Assembly (NCBI GenBank): GCA_950295325.1
Contig: OX485806.1
Location: 34,844,001-34,908,000 of the forward strand
Direction of reading: 5' to 3'
DNA length: 64,000 nucleotides
Origin: Polytrichum commune
Taxonomy: Eukaryota; Streptophyta; Polytrichopsida; Polytrichales; Polytrichaceae
The translations under genes were made by a program, and so were the position numbers. A model generated the notes under the pieces. The model saw only the letters and a program-made list of their open reading frames with translations. It was not told where the DNA came from and ran no database searches. Below, piece after piece: positions 12,101 through 24,110 of this stretch; within the stretch, counting starts at the first letter, position 1, and every line of letters begins with the position of its first letter.

Positions 12101-12778
12101 TTTTGGAAGCAAGAGGAGCATGTCACATGGTACGTTCTATTCATGGAAGTAGAACCAAGCCACATCCTCTTAAGGCATTAGAAGTGTGAAAGGCATCTTA
12201 GTCAAAAACGCATCTCACCGAGGAGCTACAATGTAGATGAGGTTGATTCCCAACTACAAAGTTGCCAAGAAATTTAATTTAGCTACTGCACATAACCCAA
12301 TAATATGATTCATTAAATGAGGGCCTTGGATGTAGTCACTTTGGAGAGCTCAATATAGTCATCTTGATCAATGAAAGGGGGGGGGGGGGGGGGGACACAA
12401 GTGCTAAGGTATGTGGGTGTTATTTGGTTTGTTTTTTATGGTTTCCAACTCCTACCGATTAGGTTTATACAATAAGACTCGCGTTGCGTTGGCAAATTTA
12501 AGATGAAACATCTGCAACAGTCATATCGAAAACCGGGAAAATCGGACCTCATTTGGTTTAGTAATGGTTACTGAAAGCGTGTGTTTATTGATTTCTTAAT
12601 TGGATACAGAAAGGCCCTTCCGATTGTGTTGGGTGTAGAGTAGTTATTAGTATTTGGAGATGTAGTCCAATCTCTTTTAATTGCATATCTCTATGGTGTT
12701 TGCTCTTTGATCCTCAGCTTAGAACCACATACCAATCAAATATAGGGAACTGATTAAGGGAACGAGTCACTTAAAATC
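9147..12778. other. Long gene-free stretch of repeats and AT-rich DNA
   Basis: I find no supported gene in 3.6 kb. The segment near 9945-10060 resembles 1610-1760 (shared AAAATGTCAAA and AAACATG words), so it is an old dispersed repeat. Homopolymer runs occur at 11310-11319 (C) and 12378-12394 (G). The two overlapping frames at 11914-12181 are complementary shadows without recognisable domains. Confidence 0.5.
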
Positions 12779-13000
12779 CATCTACCTTAGTTACAATTGA
12801 ACTCGTTGAGTTTAAGAAATCACTGGTTGAGGTTCAAGACCTTAAGAAAATCATTGATCATTTATGGGAATCCATAAAATAGACCTCGAATTAATGAAGG
12901 AAAACCGAAAGATCACAACTTATAACCGGGTGGACTTGAAAACACTAGGAATTTAACCAAATATATCCAAAATTCTTTCCGAACACAGATCTTGATGCAT
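12779..13000 (+). repeat. ACCGGTT-type dispersed repeat, copy 1
   Basis: This aligns by eye with 21545-21780, 21855-22080 and 46440-46680. The shared order is GTTACA, a GTTGAGTTTAAGAAAT-like block, GGTTCAAGACCTTAAGAAAA, then AACCGAAAGAT, a GGACTTG-AAACACT block and CCAAAAAT. This copy is the most diverged of the four. The nature of the parent element is unknown. Confidence 0.55.
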
Positions 13001-13901
13001 GATTAAATGAATGTGAAGCCTTGCAAGGTGTATAGACACTTTCAACAATCAAGTTACCAAACTCCGAGGGCAAATTACGGTGTTGCTTCATCTAAGTAAT
13101 TTAATATGTCTACAAAATCAAGTGCAAGGAAGGTTCCTCAACTCCGCCTCCGAAATCCCACTTATAATGGTTGGGCGGGAATACATATTAAAAATATGAA
13201 TGATTGAAGCAAACATACTGCAGGGATTGAGTCAACGGAACCATTTTTCGTTCATTACGTTCAATAAATGACATAGATATACGAACTCATTCCAAAGTTG
13301 TGATGTACATGCGCCCTTAAATTGAAAATTATAAACTACTTACAACATGTTTCAAATGATTGCGATTGTTCATGCCCGTACCATTTGAGCCCATGGGCTT
13401 TGTGTTCGGTTCTTGTTGTGGTCATTGTGTAAAAATAAAAATAAAAATAAAAATAAAACTAAACTAAACTAAACTAAACTAAATTCTTCATTGTAATGGA
13501 TGATGTTGAATCACGCATGGATTCACCCACCTTGAAAACAATATTCGCTCTTGAATGATCTTGGTTGTGGGAGCTCAAAAGCGGGACATGGTTTTGATGC
13601 GTTCGATTCCCTAATCTTGGACTAGAAGTTATGTGGAAATGCAAATAACACTCTAACTTTCCAGGTCTTGAGTTGTTACCAAACACAAGGAAAAGAAAAG
13701 AAAAGAAAAGAAAGACGACTTCGATGTTGCCATCTGTGTGAATTATGGTGTTGCTTTATTTTTGAGTTGGTCTAAATCTATTTGTAATCCTGAAACGAGC
13801 AATACGAGAATGAAAAAGCCTTTGATGACTACTGCCTCCTTTTGAAGGTGAACAAGTTGAACGGATGCGGACAAAGCCAACCAACCCCTATCTCCACCAA
13901 G
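13001..13901. other. Intergenic DNA with simple repeats
   Basis: No gene seen. It contains adjoining pentanucleotide repeats, (ATAAA)n at about 13432-13457 and (CTAAA)n at 13458-13483, and an (AAAAG)n run at 13690-13713. Confidence 0.6.
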
Positions 13902-14515
13902 GGGGTGCAAGCATGGTACAGTGGATCCAAAAAAATACAATGATATATTAAAAACCATAATATTTTTGGTCAAACCCCTAAAAGAAATGGAGAACTGATG
14001 TTTAAATTTTTTATTTTTTTATGGTAATCTCTATTTTTGTTTTAAATACTCAAATTTGAAAATATCAAGATGAGATCTCCAAAACTTATCATTGAAAGTA
14101 CTGCTAAAAGACAAATGGCTAAACCTGGTTTTGAACGTAAATTTCATAACCTTATATATTTTGAAGTTGGAGTTTTCACATTCCTTGAATTCATCATGAA
14201 CATGGGGGCTTCATTACAAATTTTTTGGAAAACCATCATTTTAATGTAATTTTATCGTATTTTTAATAAATCTCAAACAATTACTTGTTCAATATCGCCT
14301 ACTTGTACACCACTTGCACCATCTTCTAAAATTGTACGCTTTTCTTGAAAATGTTCTTGTCAACATAAATTGATTGGCTTTGTAGATGAACATGTTTTAA
14401 AATTGTTTATGATTTTTCTCCTTCACAAGATTCATAGTTGGTATATACTTTTGAATCACTTTCACTTAAGCCTATGCATGAATAAGGAGATGTCCACTTT
14501 ACTATGCTTGCACAC
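13902..14515 (-). mobile_element. 615-base MITE family, copy 3 (inverted)
   Basis: The left end reads GGGGTGCAAGCATGGTACAG and the right end GTCCACTTTACTATGCTTGC. The interior is the reverse complement of copies 1 and 2. It has no insertion and keeps a single version of the site (ATTGTTTGAGAT, reading on the minus strand) that is duplicated around the insertion in copy 2. AAGGG beside both ends may be a target duplication, but this is not certain. Confidence 0.75.
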
Positions 14516-15746
14516 AAGGGCAAGCCCCTAAGTTCCCACATGGTTGGTTGTAAATTACCCCCACTATGATTGGGTGGATCATAGGTGGTAGGGTGCACAG
14601 GAAATCAAGTGCTAGGAAGGTCACCTAGTTGAGTTTTATTCCAACCTTATCCTACTTAACCTTGGAGTTCCCATGGGATTTGGGTTAAGGCCTTGGGTTT
14701 AATCCACCCTAACCAAACACAAGAATAGTTCCCAGATCACATCACTAAAGAAGAACTCAAACTTGTAAACATACTATGTATACACCAACTCCCTGTTCCA
14801 CCCTCCAAAGACACCCCCCATTGTAACCTTCAAGTCACCATAACATGCACCGTGCCTTACTCCAGGCACACCCTTACCCCAAATCTCACCTTCCTACACA
14901 ACAAACCAAATCCCCTACCCAACCATGTACTACATCATGAATGGCTCAAAATATTCGCCTCCCAACCCCATCACACGGATGGTTCGATCACACGGATAGT
15001 TCTACTAAAAATCGATGTCCTACATTCTATACATATCTACTTTACTTATAATGGGATTGTGTCACGATTGTGTACTTTAAATGACCGTTTCATTATTCAA
15101 AATTTCTTCATAGTTTTTATTTCAAATGAAGCTAGTACTTCCTATATCAGGCCGCACGTTGTTTTAGAATGCATTGAGTGACTCACCCGTGAAAGAAATA
15201 AGATAAAGCACGGTATTGGAATCGATCCATTTAAGTATACTATACAAGTAGGGAAACGTTGCTCATGACAAATGGGAATCGAATGTCAAACATGCTTGAT
15301 ATAGATTTGCAATCCTCAAATAGATTAGAATATCAGACAATCCGGCGTTTAGAACTAGTCTCGTACACGCATCGGGCATCCATCTCCACTACTCTTCAAT
15401 GAAAAAGAATTAATTTCTTTTGTGGCAACAATAAACTAGGAAAAAATACAACCCTAATGTTGCACATGGCGTTAGTGGGATAACCCTCATCAACAACAAT
15501 AAAGAGGAGGGATGGTTATTTAGTTAACTGTTATTACCGTTGGTGTCCAAGGGGATTTGACTGTATGCTTGGTTGGTGAGATCTCGCAAATTTTGGTCAC
15601 ATGAGCCTTATGTAGTCATTCTTCTTAATTGTACACCTATACTTGGTTGTAGAGATGGCAAGGCTCGTTGTCAAGAATGGATACCAAAGAGACACATGTT
15701 ACAATGAAATTGGACACATTAACCGTCCTTATGATGCTTGGCTTGG
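14516..15746. other. Intergenic DNA, no gene seen
   Basis: The 109-codon frame at 14852-15181 shows no domain or codon pattern I can support. A stretch near 15650-15715 (GAATGGATACCAAAGAGACA) resembles part of the repeat at 40200-40540 and 48500-48830. Confidence 0.45.
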
Positions 15747-16085
15747 TACACTAAATATGATATTTTCAGATGCCACTTCTTATGAATAAGTGAACAAATG
15801 TTGTCATGGATGATGGACGAGTTCATCCATGGGCCAAAACCTTACCTTCTCTTGTAAGCAACTTGTGATGAAATATTGTCATGGATAATTGAGATTTGGA
15901 TGAAAAATCACTTGGTAAGTGACTGTAATTGCAACACTGTAAATCTATAATCCCCCAAATTTTTTACAAAGAATGACAATTTATGTTGGGTTAACATGTA
16001 ATGTTGGTGGCACTACACTGCAGTTTACAACTTGTATTGAGCAACAAAGTTAGAATTGGTGACACTAAACATCATATCCAGTGTA
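15747..16085 (-). mobile_element. 340-base MITE family, copy 2
   Basis: It begins TACACTAAATATGATATT and ends in the inverted form ATCCAGTGTA. The interior contains the shared core CCAAAACCTTACCTTCTC and TAAGTGACTGTAATTGCAAC. It is oriented opposite to the copies at 36783 and 46737. Confidence 0.7.
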
Positions 16086-16243
16086 GTGAACACAACTGGG
16101 AGGGCCGATGTGATCACTTCAAAGAGACTCTCAAACAAGATAATCCTCACTTTGACCTTTGAATTTATAACTTTTGCATCGCAAGTCCACTTACAAATCC
16201 TGAAGTGACAATCTTCACGAGACAATTCACAAACCGAGCCAAC

Positions 16244-16519
16244 TTAATTTGCCAACATTGTTATGTGGAGTTGGAATTGCCCACAATACGGCGAAATGCC
16301 ATATTTGGGAGTCGCTCGTACATTACGAGTCCATGATTCACCATGATGTTGCAGCCATCCGTATTCCAACAACCCTAACCGCCTCAAGCTTTTCTTGCCA
16401 CATCTTTCTTCCACAAATTGGAACCATTCTTGACCTAATTCCTCTAGACTGTTTTCTGTCATGTATTTCCCATCACTCCAGGCAACTGACGTGTGTTTTC
16501 GAGTTTGTTGGGTTTCCAA
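16244..16519 (-). CDS. Unrecognised protein-like frame, possibly a gene fragment
   Basis: The minus-strand frame encodes up to 91 residues. From about residue 19 on (after KYMTENSLEELGQEW) it reads like a real protein, with a charged helix (FQFVEERCGKKSLRRLG), then LLEYGWLQHHGESW and a C-terminal ATPKYGISPYCGQF segment. I do not recognise the family. It lies just upstream of the plus-strand QCR6 gene, head to head, so a shared promoter is possible. It could equally be a relic exon or chance. No flanking exons are evident. Confidence 0.25.
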   Translation of the reverse strand: METQQTRKHTSVAWSDGKYMTENSLEELGQEWFQFVEERCGKKSLRRLGLLEYGWLQHHGESWTRNVRATPKYGISPYCGQFQLHITMLAN

Positions 16520-16565
16520 GGATCAAGCTTAACAGTTACAGCAGGTAGCTGGGGCGACAAGGAAG

Positions 16566-17780
16566 ATGGGTAAGCCTGAAGAAGAAGAAGAAGAAGATGA
16601 CGACCCTGGACCTGTTGATACAAAGCCCGAGTGCGAGGCAACGTGCAAGCCACGCTGTGTGAAACAACTACTTGCATACGAGGTTAGTATTTGTTTGTAA
16701 TTGCAACATCATAATGATGTTTTTATTATAGTGATCCATGGAATCTTGAAATAGGGTGAATCTCTCTTTCCTGGCGCATCATCGCAATGTGATGGGTAAG
16801 TCACACGTTACAATTTATAGATCATCTGATGAATGCTTACTAGAAAGTCTTTGTGGAATCTTGGACATGGTGGCGCTATTTTTCAATGCCAGGCTTGTGA
16901 GAAACGGGTGGAAGGTGTGGCGGGGAAGCACTGCACTGGCCAATACTTCGACTACTGGGGTTGCGTCGATAAATGTGTATGTCGTGCTTACCAACTTCAT
17001 TATGGTTCTTTGTCCCATTAAAAACTCAAATATTAGGTTAACCTCCATTTTCCAGGGTTTATCCACTTTTCCACATTCTTCATTTCCTTGGGAGGTTGAT
17101 TGCCTTAAGTTCCATGTGTCATAGAGATCCAATTCTGACACCTCACTAACTTCAATAGCCTGTTGATTGAAGACTGAGGTATGATGTCTGAATTAACTTA
17201 ACTCAGAGTAGTTTAACTTCTTCTGTAAGGGATGGAAACGAAAGTTGCATTAATAATTGAGTAGTATGTCATGCTTACCAACTTCATAATACTCGCCTCC
17301 TTACCAACTCAACTAACTTAGTAGCCTCGAAACCCCAGGTTTTGCTCACTTTACCATATATATCCCGCGTGGTAATTGCCCAAAGTTTCCTGTGTCATGA
17401 AAATCAGTTCTGATGACGAGCTATAACACACTGAAACTTAGGAGTGATATCTGAATCATGTTACTGTAGGTGTTCCAGTGGTTTTGACATTCTCATGTAT
17501 GAAATGTGTGCAAATGAAAATTGAGTTTCTGAAAAGAAGATCTATTGAGTACGTGGGATTCTGCTCTTTGTTTCATGTGTATGATCATGGGTGTATATAA
17601 GAGTTCATGTATATGATCATGGGTGTAAGTAAGAGTTCATAAATCCTTAATAAATTTGTGCACCCTTCAGAGGAGCCAGACTTCATCAATATTTTCAGAG
17701 ATTGACGATGTTGTAAGTCAAATTAACAAACTTATTGTGGTGACCAGGCGGCAACAAAGATATTTCGAACACTGAAATGA
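16566..17780 (+). CDS. QCR6: Mitochondrial complex III hinge subunit (QCR6), 3 exons
   Basis: This is the acidic hinge subunit of the cytochrome bc1 complex, which in the family lies on the intermembrane-space side beside cytochrome c1. Exons are 16566-16682, 16893-16976 and 17748-17780, all with GT-AG borders and phase-0 joins. The product has 77 residues: an acidic run (six Glu then three Asp, 5-13), then CKPRCVKQLLAYE joined to ACEKRVEG, KHCTGQYFDYWGCVDKC, and the tail AATKIFRTLK. Twin CX9C pairs are intact (C31-C41 and C53-C63), with extra cysteines at 27 and 67. The length fits plant homologues. The last exon is only 33 bases and codes for ten residues, so automatic gene finders could miss it. 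Translation into intron 2 would give a false ending. Confidence 0.93.
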
Positions 17781-19370
17781 TGTGGAAAGGCTTGTCAGCA
17801 ACGTTTCTCATGGATAGAATCATCTCGGACATTACACATACCGGATCCAAGATATATATATAGACCTTACTCTAACATACCCAGGTTGGGGAATTGTGTT
17901 CGCTCTTCTTGAATGCATTATACTAGTAATGCCATTTGTCGGGCTTATGCACAACATGAGATGTTAGAAGCCCGACTAAAAGATTACTTTGTTCCGGTGT
18001 GAATGTGGCTCTATGGTAACTCTTACATCATGATGCGATTATGATTTATAGTAGTCAACTTGAACCAAGAGACACGAGGATGCTTTGTTGCACAGTGTGA
18101 GATGATAGCCGTTTTATCTGTGTTTTAAACTTTTGTCTTCCGACGAGTCATTTGTTTATCTATGTATGTATTGACTTACATAATCTTAACAAAAAATTCA
18201 AGAGATATACCTATTTTATATGAAGAGCCAATCCATAAACTGAAAGAGCAGAAGCTCAAACAATAAGTACCAATACATTAATTATTGGTAACCGGTAATA
18301 GAGTTTTGTGTAAAGTCTTGGCATCAAACTCCTGATGAATTGGCTGAAACGTGAGTTTGGGAGGTAGTGCTTTTAATGTTACTTGAATTTTTATGTGGTG
18401 TCGAATTATTAAAAACCGGCTTTTTGGCTTGTCCTACTAGAATGGACTGGCTACCATAGCCTTGCATACGTCGATCCAAGATTTACGATGGCGATTCTCA
18501 TAGCCAAATCTTATTTTAAATCTTAAAATATTCCCAAAAAAATTGGGATGGCAAGAGGAGGTCCAAAAAAATTGCACCCAACTTTTAAAATAGGCTTTGA
18601 CACATGACAAAGCGAACAAACTCTTCATAATAGAAAATTCTCCTAAAGAAGGATCAAACTCGCAATTTTGTCCCTCTTGAAGAGTTTCATGCATGATTCT
18701 AATGTCTACCTGGTTCCCACCTCTATTCACGCTAGGTTTATTGACCTCCTAAGCGAAAAGTGCCATAACAATCCCATCTTCCTTTGCACATTGTCATGCA
18801 CATCATGGTTGCTTAAACAAACAAACAAACAAAAAACAATATAAGTTCATACTTTGCTCAATATAGTGAAAGTCTCATTGTCATCATTCTCCACCATTAG
18901 TCAAAAGCTCCTTGTGCTGATGAAACATTCAAAGGTAGCAGTGAAAGCAAGCCCATAGAAGACAATTGGAATTTTGAGCTAAGTACATTGTTATGATATT
19001 TAGTGTCATGTATACTATTTGTGAAGGGCCTAAACCACATGCCCTGAAGTTGGGTACCATTCTTGTTAGTGCCAAGTGTATGATTTTATATTTGGCACTG
19101 ACAAGAATGGTAGCCAACTTAGTTTCATGTTGAGAGATGTAGAAATATAAAATTGCTACCACAATAGATGCAAAGTACCGGTATACACCATTGATATGTC
19201 GATCTGTAATGCTTTAGGAGCAAACATCGTAATCCAACTTTCTGATTCTTTGTCAACGTGGTGCAGCAAATATAGACCTATGGACAGATGGTTCCATATA
19301 TCCCGGACATTTTCAATCAAATTTGCTTCTGAGCTTTCGTTCAGTGAGTGATTTACTGCAATTTGTAGGC
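17781..19370. other. Region downstream of QCR6, no gene supported
   Basis: It probably begins with the QCR6 3' untranslated region. The minus-strand frame at 18437-18730 lacks a recognisable domain. The segment 19050-19125 holds a short inverted repeat (GTACCATTCTTGTTAGTGCC and its near complement around 19094). Confidence 0.4.
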
Positions 19371-19390
19371 GAAGGGGAAAAAACGAATTC

Positions 19391-19828
19391 ATCAGTTACG
19401 TCGAGAGTCTGAATTGTTCAGATCCTTTGATTGAGTGCCGCGTAAGAGAGGCTGAACGCGTTGTTCTTGTGACGAGAGAAAATCTTCAAATAACAATCCA
19501 TAGTGTAGAGGATGCAAAAAGACTCCTGCAATTCGCTCACTCCAAGTTGCAAGCTTATGATCGAGCAACCCAACATAATAGGGAAGCATTGAAAGTCATG
19601 GAATCATTGCAAGAAGAGGTGAAATGTGTGAGAGAGGAGAATGAGTGTCGACAACATCAAGTGAGCAACATATGAATTAATAAGGGAAATAAGAAATGGC
19701 TACAGTTGGAGATTGAAATGTGGATTCAGCTAGAGACCTTGTCACAATCACATGAAAAGAAACTTACTCATGTGACTTCTGAGTTGCAACGGACAAAGGC
19801 AATGTTGAGGTGTAGGGAGTTACATTCA
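19391..19828 (+). pseudogene. Coiled-coil ORF of unknown family, interrupted
   Basis: A plus-strand frame runs from about 19391 through an in-frame TGA at 19673-19675 to another TGA at 19828, about 145 codons. It is rich in Glu, Lys, Arg, Leu and Gln and looks like a coiled coil: REAERVVLVTRENLQ, then KVMESLQEEVKCVREEN, and after the stop EMWIQLETLSQSHEKKL and VTSELQRTKAML. I do not recognise the family. The mid-frame stop and missing N-terminus suggest a decayed gene, or exons whose borders I cannot see. Confidence 0.35.
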
Positions 19829-21544
19829 TGAATTGAGCACTAGGCAATACCATGATCCCAGTAGCCAACAATATTTCTCAATGCAGAGCGAGAGAGAAAT
19901 ATATAGGGCCGGCAGTTGCTTTCCAGATTCTGCATGAAACGTATGAGATTCTCAGCTGGGCGTTTGCTCACACAAAGATACCGGTGCTCATCAAGGCCCA
20001 AAGTCGGGTCAACTTTTGCACATGGAGGCAATCGGCTCATATTCTTGTGGAGTGACACATTTCTGTTGATATGAAAAATAACAAATGTTTGTATGGTTTA
20101 GGACATGGTTCAAATAATCCGAGATGTTGCATATACTGCAATCTAACACATGTATAGCATGTTGTGCTCACACAACAATGAAAGTCGGTGATGCCTTATT
20201 TTCAGGGCCTCATACCGGTAGAAAATCAATCTCCAAGTGATTCTTTTGTGAAGATGGAAGCATTCGGCAGACTATATATCAAGTATTTCAGCGAGTGCCA
20301 TGTAATTCACTATATGGTACATTAGTCGAATTGTTTTGTCTTTGGAATTTCTATTGTATTCTAGTTGATGTGTTTATGACTTGGTTGTTGTTGTAAGCAT
20401 AAGCTACATTGTTTGTAACTAAGTTTTCAATTAGTGGAATTGACTTTTCATTTTTGTTTTGATTATCTGTGTTGTGTAGCATGTCGTAGTGAGACACGCT
20501 TGTTTTTTTGTAGGAAAGTATGACTCTCTTGCTGTATGGTCTTGCTAGGGAATGAAAAATTCTCATCATGCAACAAAGATAAACTATTCCAAACATACTT
20601 AGCACATGGGTGGAAAATCCAAAAAAAATCCATTGGTTCAAACATTTTAGCATTGGGATCGTATTATTGGACATAGATTTTGGAACAAGTAGTAGCAGAT
20701 GCTATATCAACTCTCGACCTTGCTATGATTTAGTCAACAAAAGCAAAAGTACAAGCTCAGTGCCTTTAACTTCAATAAACTCCACTTCAACAACACACAT
20801 AATTGAGTGGAGGGCTAAGTTTATACAGAATGGAAGCAAATACATATTAATTGATGATTGTCCTCCAGATCGACAACAAAGTATTCTTGACTCAAAAGAA
20901 ATTCTTTTCGGAATGGGAGAAAATCTATAAACTTCTTCAAATAACCCAATAAGATTACAAAATAATTAAGTAAGGACAACCTTTGTTCATAACTGTAGAG
21001 ACTCATACGTTTTTAGGTTCATAAGTTGATGTGCCTCTTTTGACTCTTTGCAAGTACAACAATAGATAAATTGTGATGACATGTGGCACCCGTGCACTTG
21101 ATACAATAAAGGAACTGAATCAATATGTGCAAGAAAAAAATTAAAGAGCATTAACCTCTAAAGACAACCAATTGAGAAACCTAGTTTTTATTTCATGATG
21201 CATATATAGGATCTTGACTAGCTTGCATGTGAAATGCATCTTCAACTACCCATGCTTATTTTTTTAAGGATAGGACTCACGACATATCACCTACAACATA
21301 TGTAAGCTGCTCTTAATCCTCTCATGTAGTAATTATATTGTACCCAGATAAGAATTACATGCATAATAGGTTTACACCGTATATGATATTTAGTACCACT
21401 TACTATTTGGACTTACATTATGCTATAACTTTTTTATTATAGATTTAGTTTTTTTACCAACAAAGGTCAAATTGGTTGTATAGATCTTGTAGAACATTAA
21501 AACCTTTACACTAACAATAAGATGCTATAGCAGAGAGTAACAAT
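19829..21544. other. Intergenic DNA with short open frames
   Basis: Short frames at 19852-20055 (including AVAFQILHETYEILSWAFAH) and about 20207-20295 look faintly protein-like and may belong to the same decayed gene as 19391-19828. I cannot connect them with convincing splice sites. The rest is AT-rich without features. Confidence 0.3.
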
Positions 21545-21780
21545 GAACAGGGAGAACCGAAAACCAATTACAGATGGGCGAGTTGAGTTTGAGAAATAAC
21601 CGGTTGAAGTTCAAGACTTCAAGAAAATTACCAATCATTTCTAGAGAGATTTAGAGAATATACCTAAAATAGTAATTTTTCTGAAAGATGTCAACATGTA
21701 ACCGATTGGATTTGGAAACACTTGGAACTCGACTGATTATGTCCAAAAATCTCCCCAGATGTTGGCATGTAATTCCAAAT
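21545..21780 (+). repeat. ACCGGTT-type dispersed repeat, copy 2
   Basis: It contains AATAACCGGTTGAAGTTCAA, GACTTCAAGAAAATTACC, then ATGTAACCGATTGGATTTGG and GATTATGTCCAAAAATCTCC, in the same order as the copies at 12779, 21855 and 46440. Confidence 0.65.
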
Positions 21781-21854
21781 AGTAAGTGACACCAGATACC
21801 ATAAACGGTGTAGCACCTTGTGATAACTCGCGTTTTTAGGAAGGGCAATGAATG

Positions 21855-22080
21855 GGGAGAGCTGGCTGCTAGTTACAGAAGAACCGGTTGAGTTTGAGAC
21901 ATAACCGGTTGAAGTTCGAGACTTCAGGAAAATTACAAGTTATTTAAAAAGTAATCTGTGGTAAATAGTTCAAATGAATCAAGAAAAATTGAAAGATCAC
22001 AACATGTAACTGGCTGGACTTGGAAACACTGGGATTTTGACTGATTATGCCCAAAAAATTCCCCGGACATTGGGGATGGG
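21855..22080 (+). repeat. ACCGGTT-type dispersed repeat, copy 3
   Basis: It lies about 310 bases downstream of copy 2 and in the same orientation, so the two form a local direct duplication. It contains ATAACCGGTTGAAGTTCGAG and ACATGTAACTGGCTGGACTT. Confidence 0.65.
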
Positions 22081-22514
22081 CATACACTTCTGATGATTGA
22101 ATGCATGTGACTCATTTGACAACTTTGTCTGTGTAGAAATAAGAATTCAAAGACATTCCTGACAAATATCTTGGTAGCATTAAACAGAATTGCGTTCACC
22201 CCTAATATTCATTCTTATCAACTAGCTACAAATATCCTTCTTTGAGCTGTGTAACTCATAGTCTTTGTTCCCTGGTAGAGGGTATCAACTAACCCTAAAC
22301 AAGAGTTATGAAACAAAATGAAGCTCATTCACCCTGATTTTTCCCTTCCCCTTGCATGCTCGTCCTTTCCTTGCCCAACAAAGTGATCCCGATCAACTTC
22401 TATTTAACCATGTAACCATGTAGATAGAAGGTTGCCATTGAAGAAGTCAAGGTTCACATTATCATTGAAAGTCTTGGGTTGTTTTCTACAATGTGGTGGT
22501 GAAAGACCTCATGA

Positions 22515-22733
22515 TTGGGTGAAGGACTTACGTACAAAAACTCAAAGAATCTAGTTATTTGCAAGAACCACGAATCTCTTGTTCACCATACTGACCGATT
22601 GCCTAAAAGGGTGCAAGAATTCTATATGGATATGTCATTGTTTTTCCTAACGGAACATAATAAAAGTATGGTCCAGATTGAACTTGATGGAGTAGTTGTG
22701 TCTTGTTCACAATGCGGAGGAGGAGGAGATTGA
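22515..22733 (+). pseudogene. Possible NB-ARC remnant upstream of LRR relic
   Basis: The frame includes DRLPKRVQEFYMDMSLFF, which resembles the segment just after the NB-ARC domain in plant resistance proteins (a LP..VQ..FLDIxxFF pattern). No P-loop, kinase-2 or GLPL motif can be seen nearby. The assignment rests on this short match and on the leucine-rich repeats 350 bases downstream, so it is tentative. Confidence 0.3.
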
Positions 22734-23090
22734 AGATTGGGTATGAACTCAATCCCCTCTTTGATACCTCGAGTCCATACTAGAATACTTGCATAGTAAA
22801 TCTTATATAATAGGACCTTAACATATCTTCGGCAATTGATTCATTTGCAAAAATTGACACCCTAATTCCTACATTGGAGCTCTTTAAAGGTTGACCAACT
22901 AATCCTTGTATGACATTCAAACGCTTATATTTGTTAAATACGATAATCGTTGTGAGAGGTATGTGAAAGTATATACATGATAGTGTAGCATGAATATGTG
23001 AAGGTTCTTATTTTAATCTCGTGAGTTGGAAGGGTAAAACATACATATGATGGTCTTTTTTGTGATGGGTTTTTCGTCATGGAATTGCAG

Positions 23091-24110
23091 TTCTGACTTT
23101 TAAAGACCTCATTCGCTTGAGAAGCTTAGATGTGGATCTAAAATCAGCTACAATCGACTCATGAATTGAGGGCTTGGAAGGGTTGAAAACGTTGATTGTT
23201 TTCAAGTTGGCAATTGAAGAGGATGGTGTTGAAGAGAAGCTATCAAACATGGGACAACTACCAGCAGCACTTAAAGTTCTGCAAGTGGTTGGTGCCAGTA
23301 GTCCTGTTTTGTTTGAGCGGGACGTGCAAGTTGCTTTGTGCGCCAACTTGGTAACACTAAAGCTCCATTATGTTTCTGCATCACACGTGGATTTGAAGAA
23401 TTGTACATCTCTGCAGGAAGTGGAGCTTCTCTGTGTGAAGGGTTTGAAATGTTTGCAACGATTTGCTTTAGAGTTAGGGTCCAGCCTACACTCGCTCATG
23501 ATATGGCAGTAATCGGAATTGGTTGAGGTCTGTGGTTTACAATCATCGGTCTTGGAGATGAATTCGCAACTTTCGAAGCTACATAGTCTTACCAGTCTGA
23601 AGCGCCTTCAGAAACCGAGTTGTTCGTCTTTGGATATGGATGAAGTTCCAAATTTATACCGCTTGGGTCGTTCGGTGACATGTAGGTCAACAGATGACGA
23701 CATGAGTTCTCCAAGATCATCAAAGTCGCCCAGTCAGCTCACTGGGCTTCAATGTCTTTGCGAGTTCACAATTACTGGGTTGGGCATATCAGAGATACCA
23801 AACCTCAGTGGACCGGAGCTATTAGAAATTGTCGACGCCTCTTTTAGTAGGCAACTGACTAGTTTGCAAGGGCTTTCGAGATTTACATGCAGTGAAGTCT
23901 ATGAATTTGCGGGGGTGTGAATCTTTGTTTCGGTTTATCAGGCATGAGTAAGCTGACAAGCCTGAAGGAGCTTGACCTATTCGACGCTGGAGTAGAGTTA
24001 CATGAGGATGACATGCGTATGCTTGAAGGGCTCCAACTCTTGAAGCCAGTGTTGGTGGCGACGATGGCTTCAGATAGTTCCAAGAGGGTTGACACTGGCT
24101 TTCCCACGTA
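23091..24110 (+). pseudogene. Leucine-rich repeat relic of NB-LRR type
   Basis: The plus-strand reading shows several LRR units: LIRLRSLDVDLKS, LEGLKTLIVFKL, ANLVTLKLHYV, TSLQEVELLCVKGLKCLQ, LTGLQCLCEFTITGLGI and LTSLKELDLFDAG. This is the style of the C-terminal repeats of plant NB-LRR immune receptors. The frame is broken by TGA at 23162-23164 and TAA at 23510-23512, both with matching protein on either side, and by frame changes around 23890-23940. Short introns cannot explain the two point stops. I infer a dead receptor gene whose 5' part is largely lost. Confidence 0.6.

Noticed and set aside
13595-13625. GCGTTCGATTCC, like a tRNA T-arm
   Set aside because: No matching acceptor, D-arm or anticodon arm can be placed around it; no tRNA gene is supported in the window.
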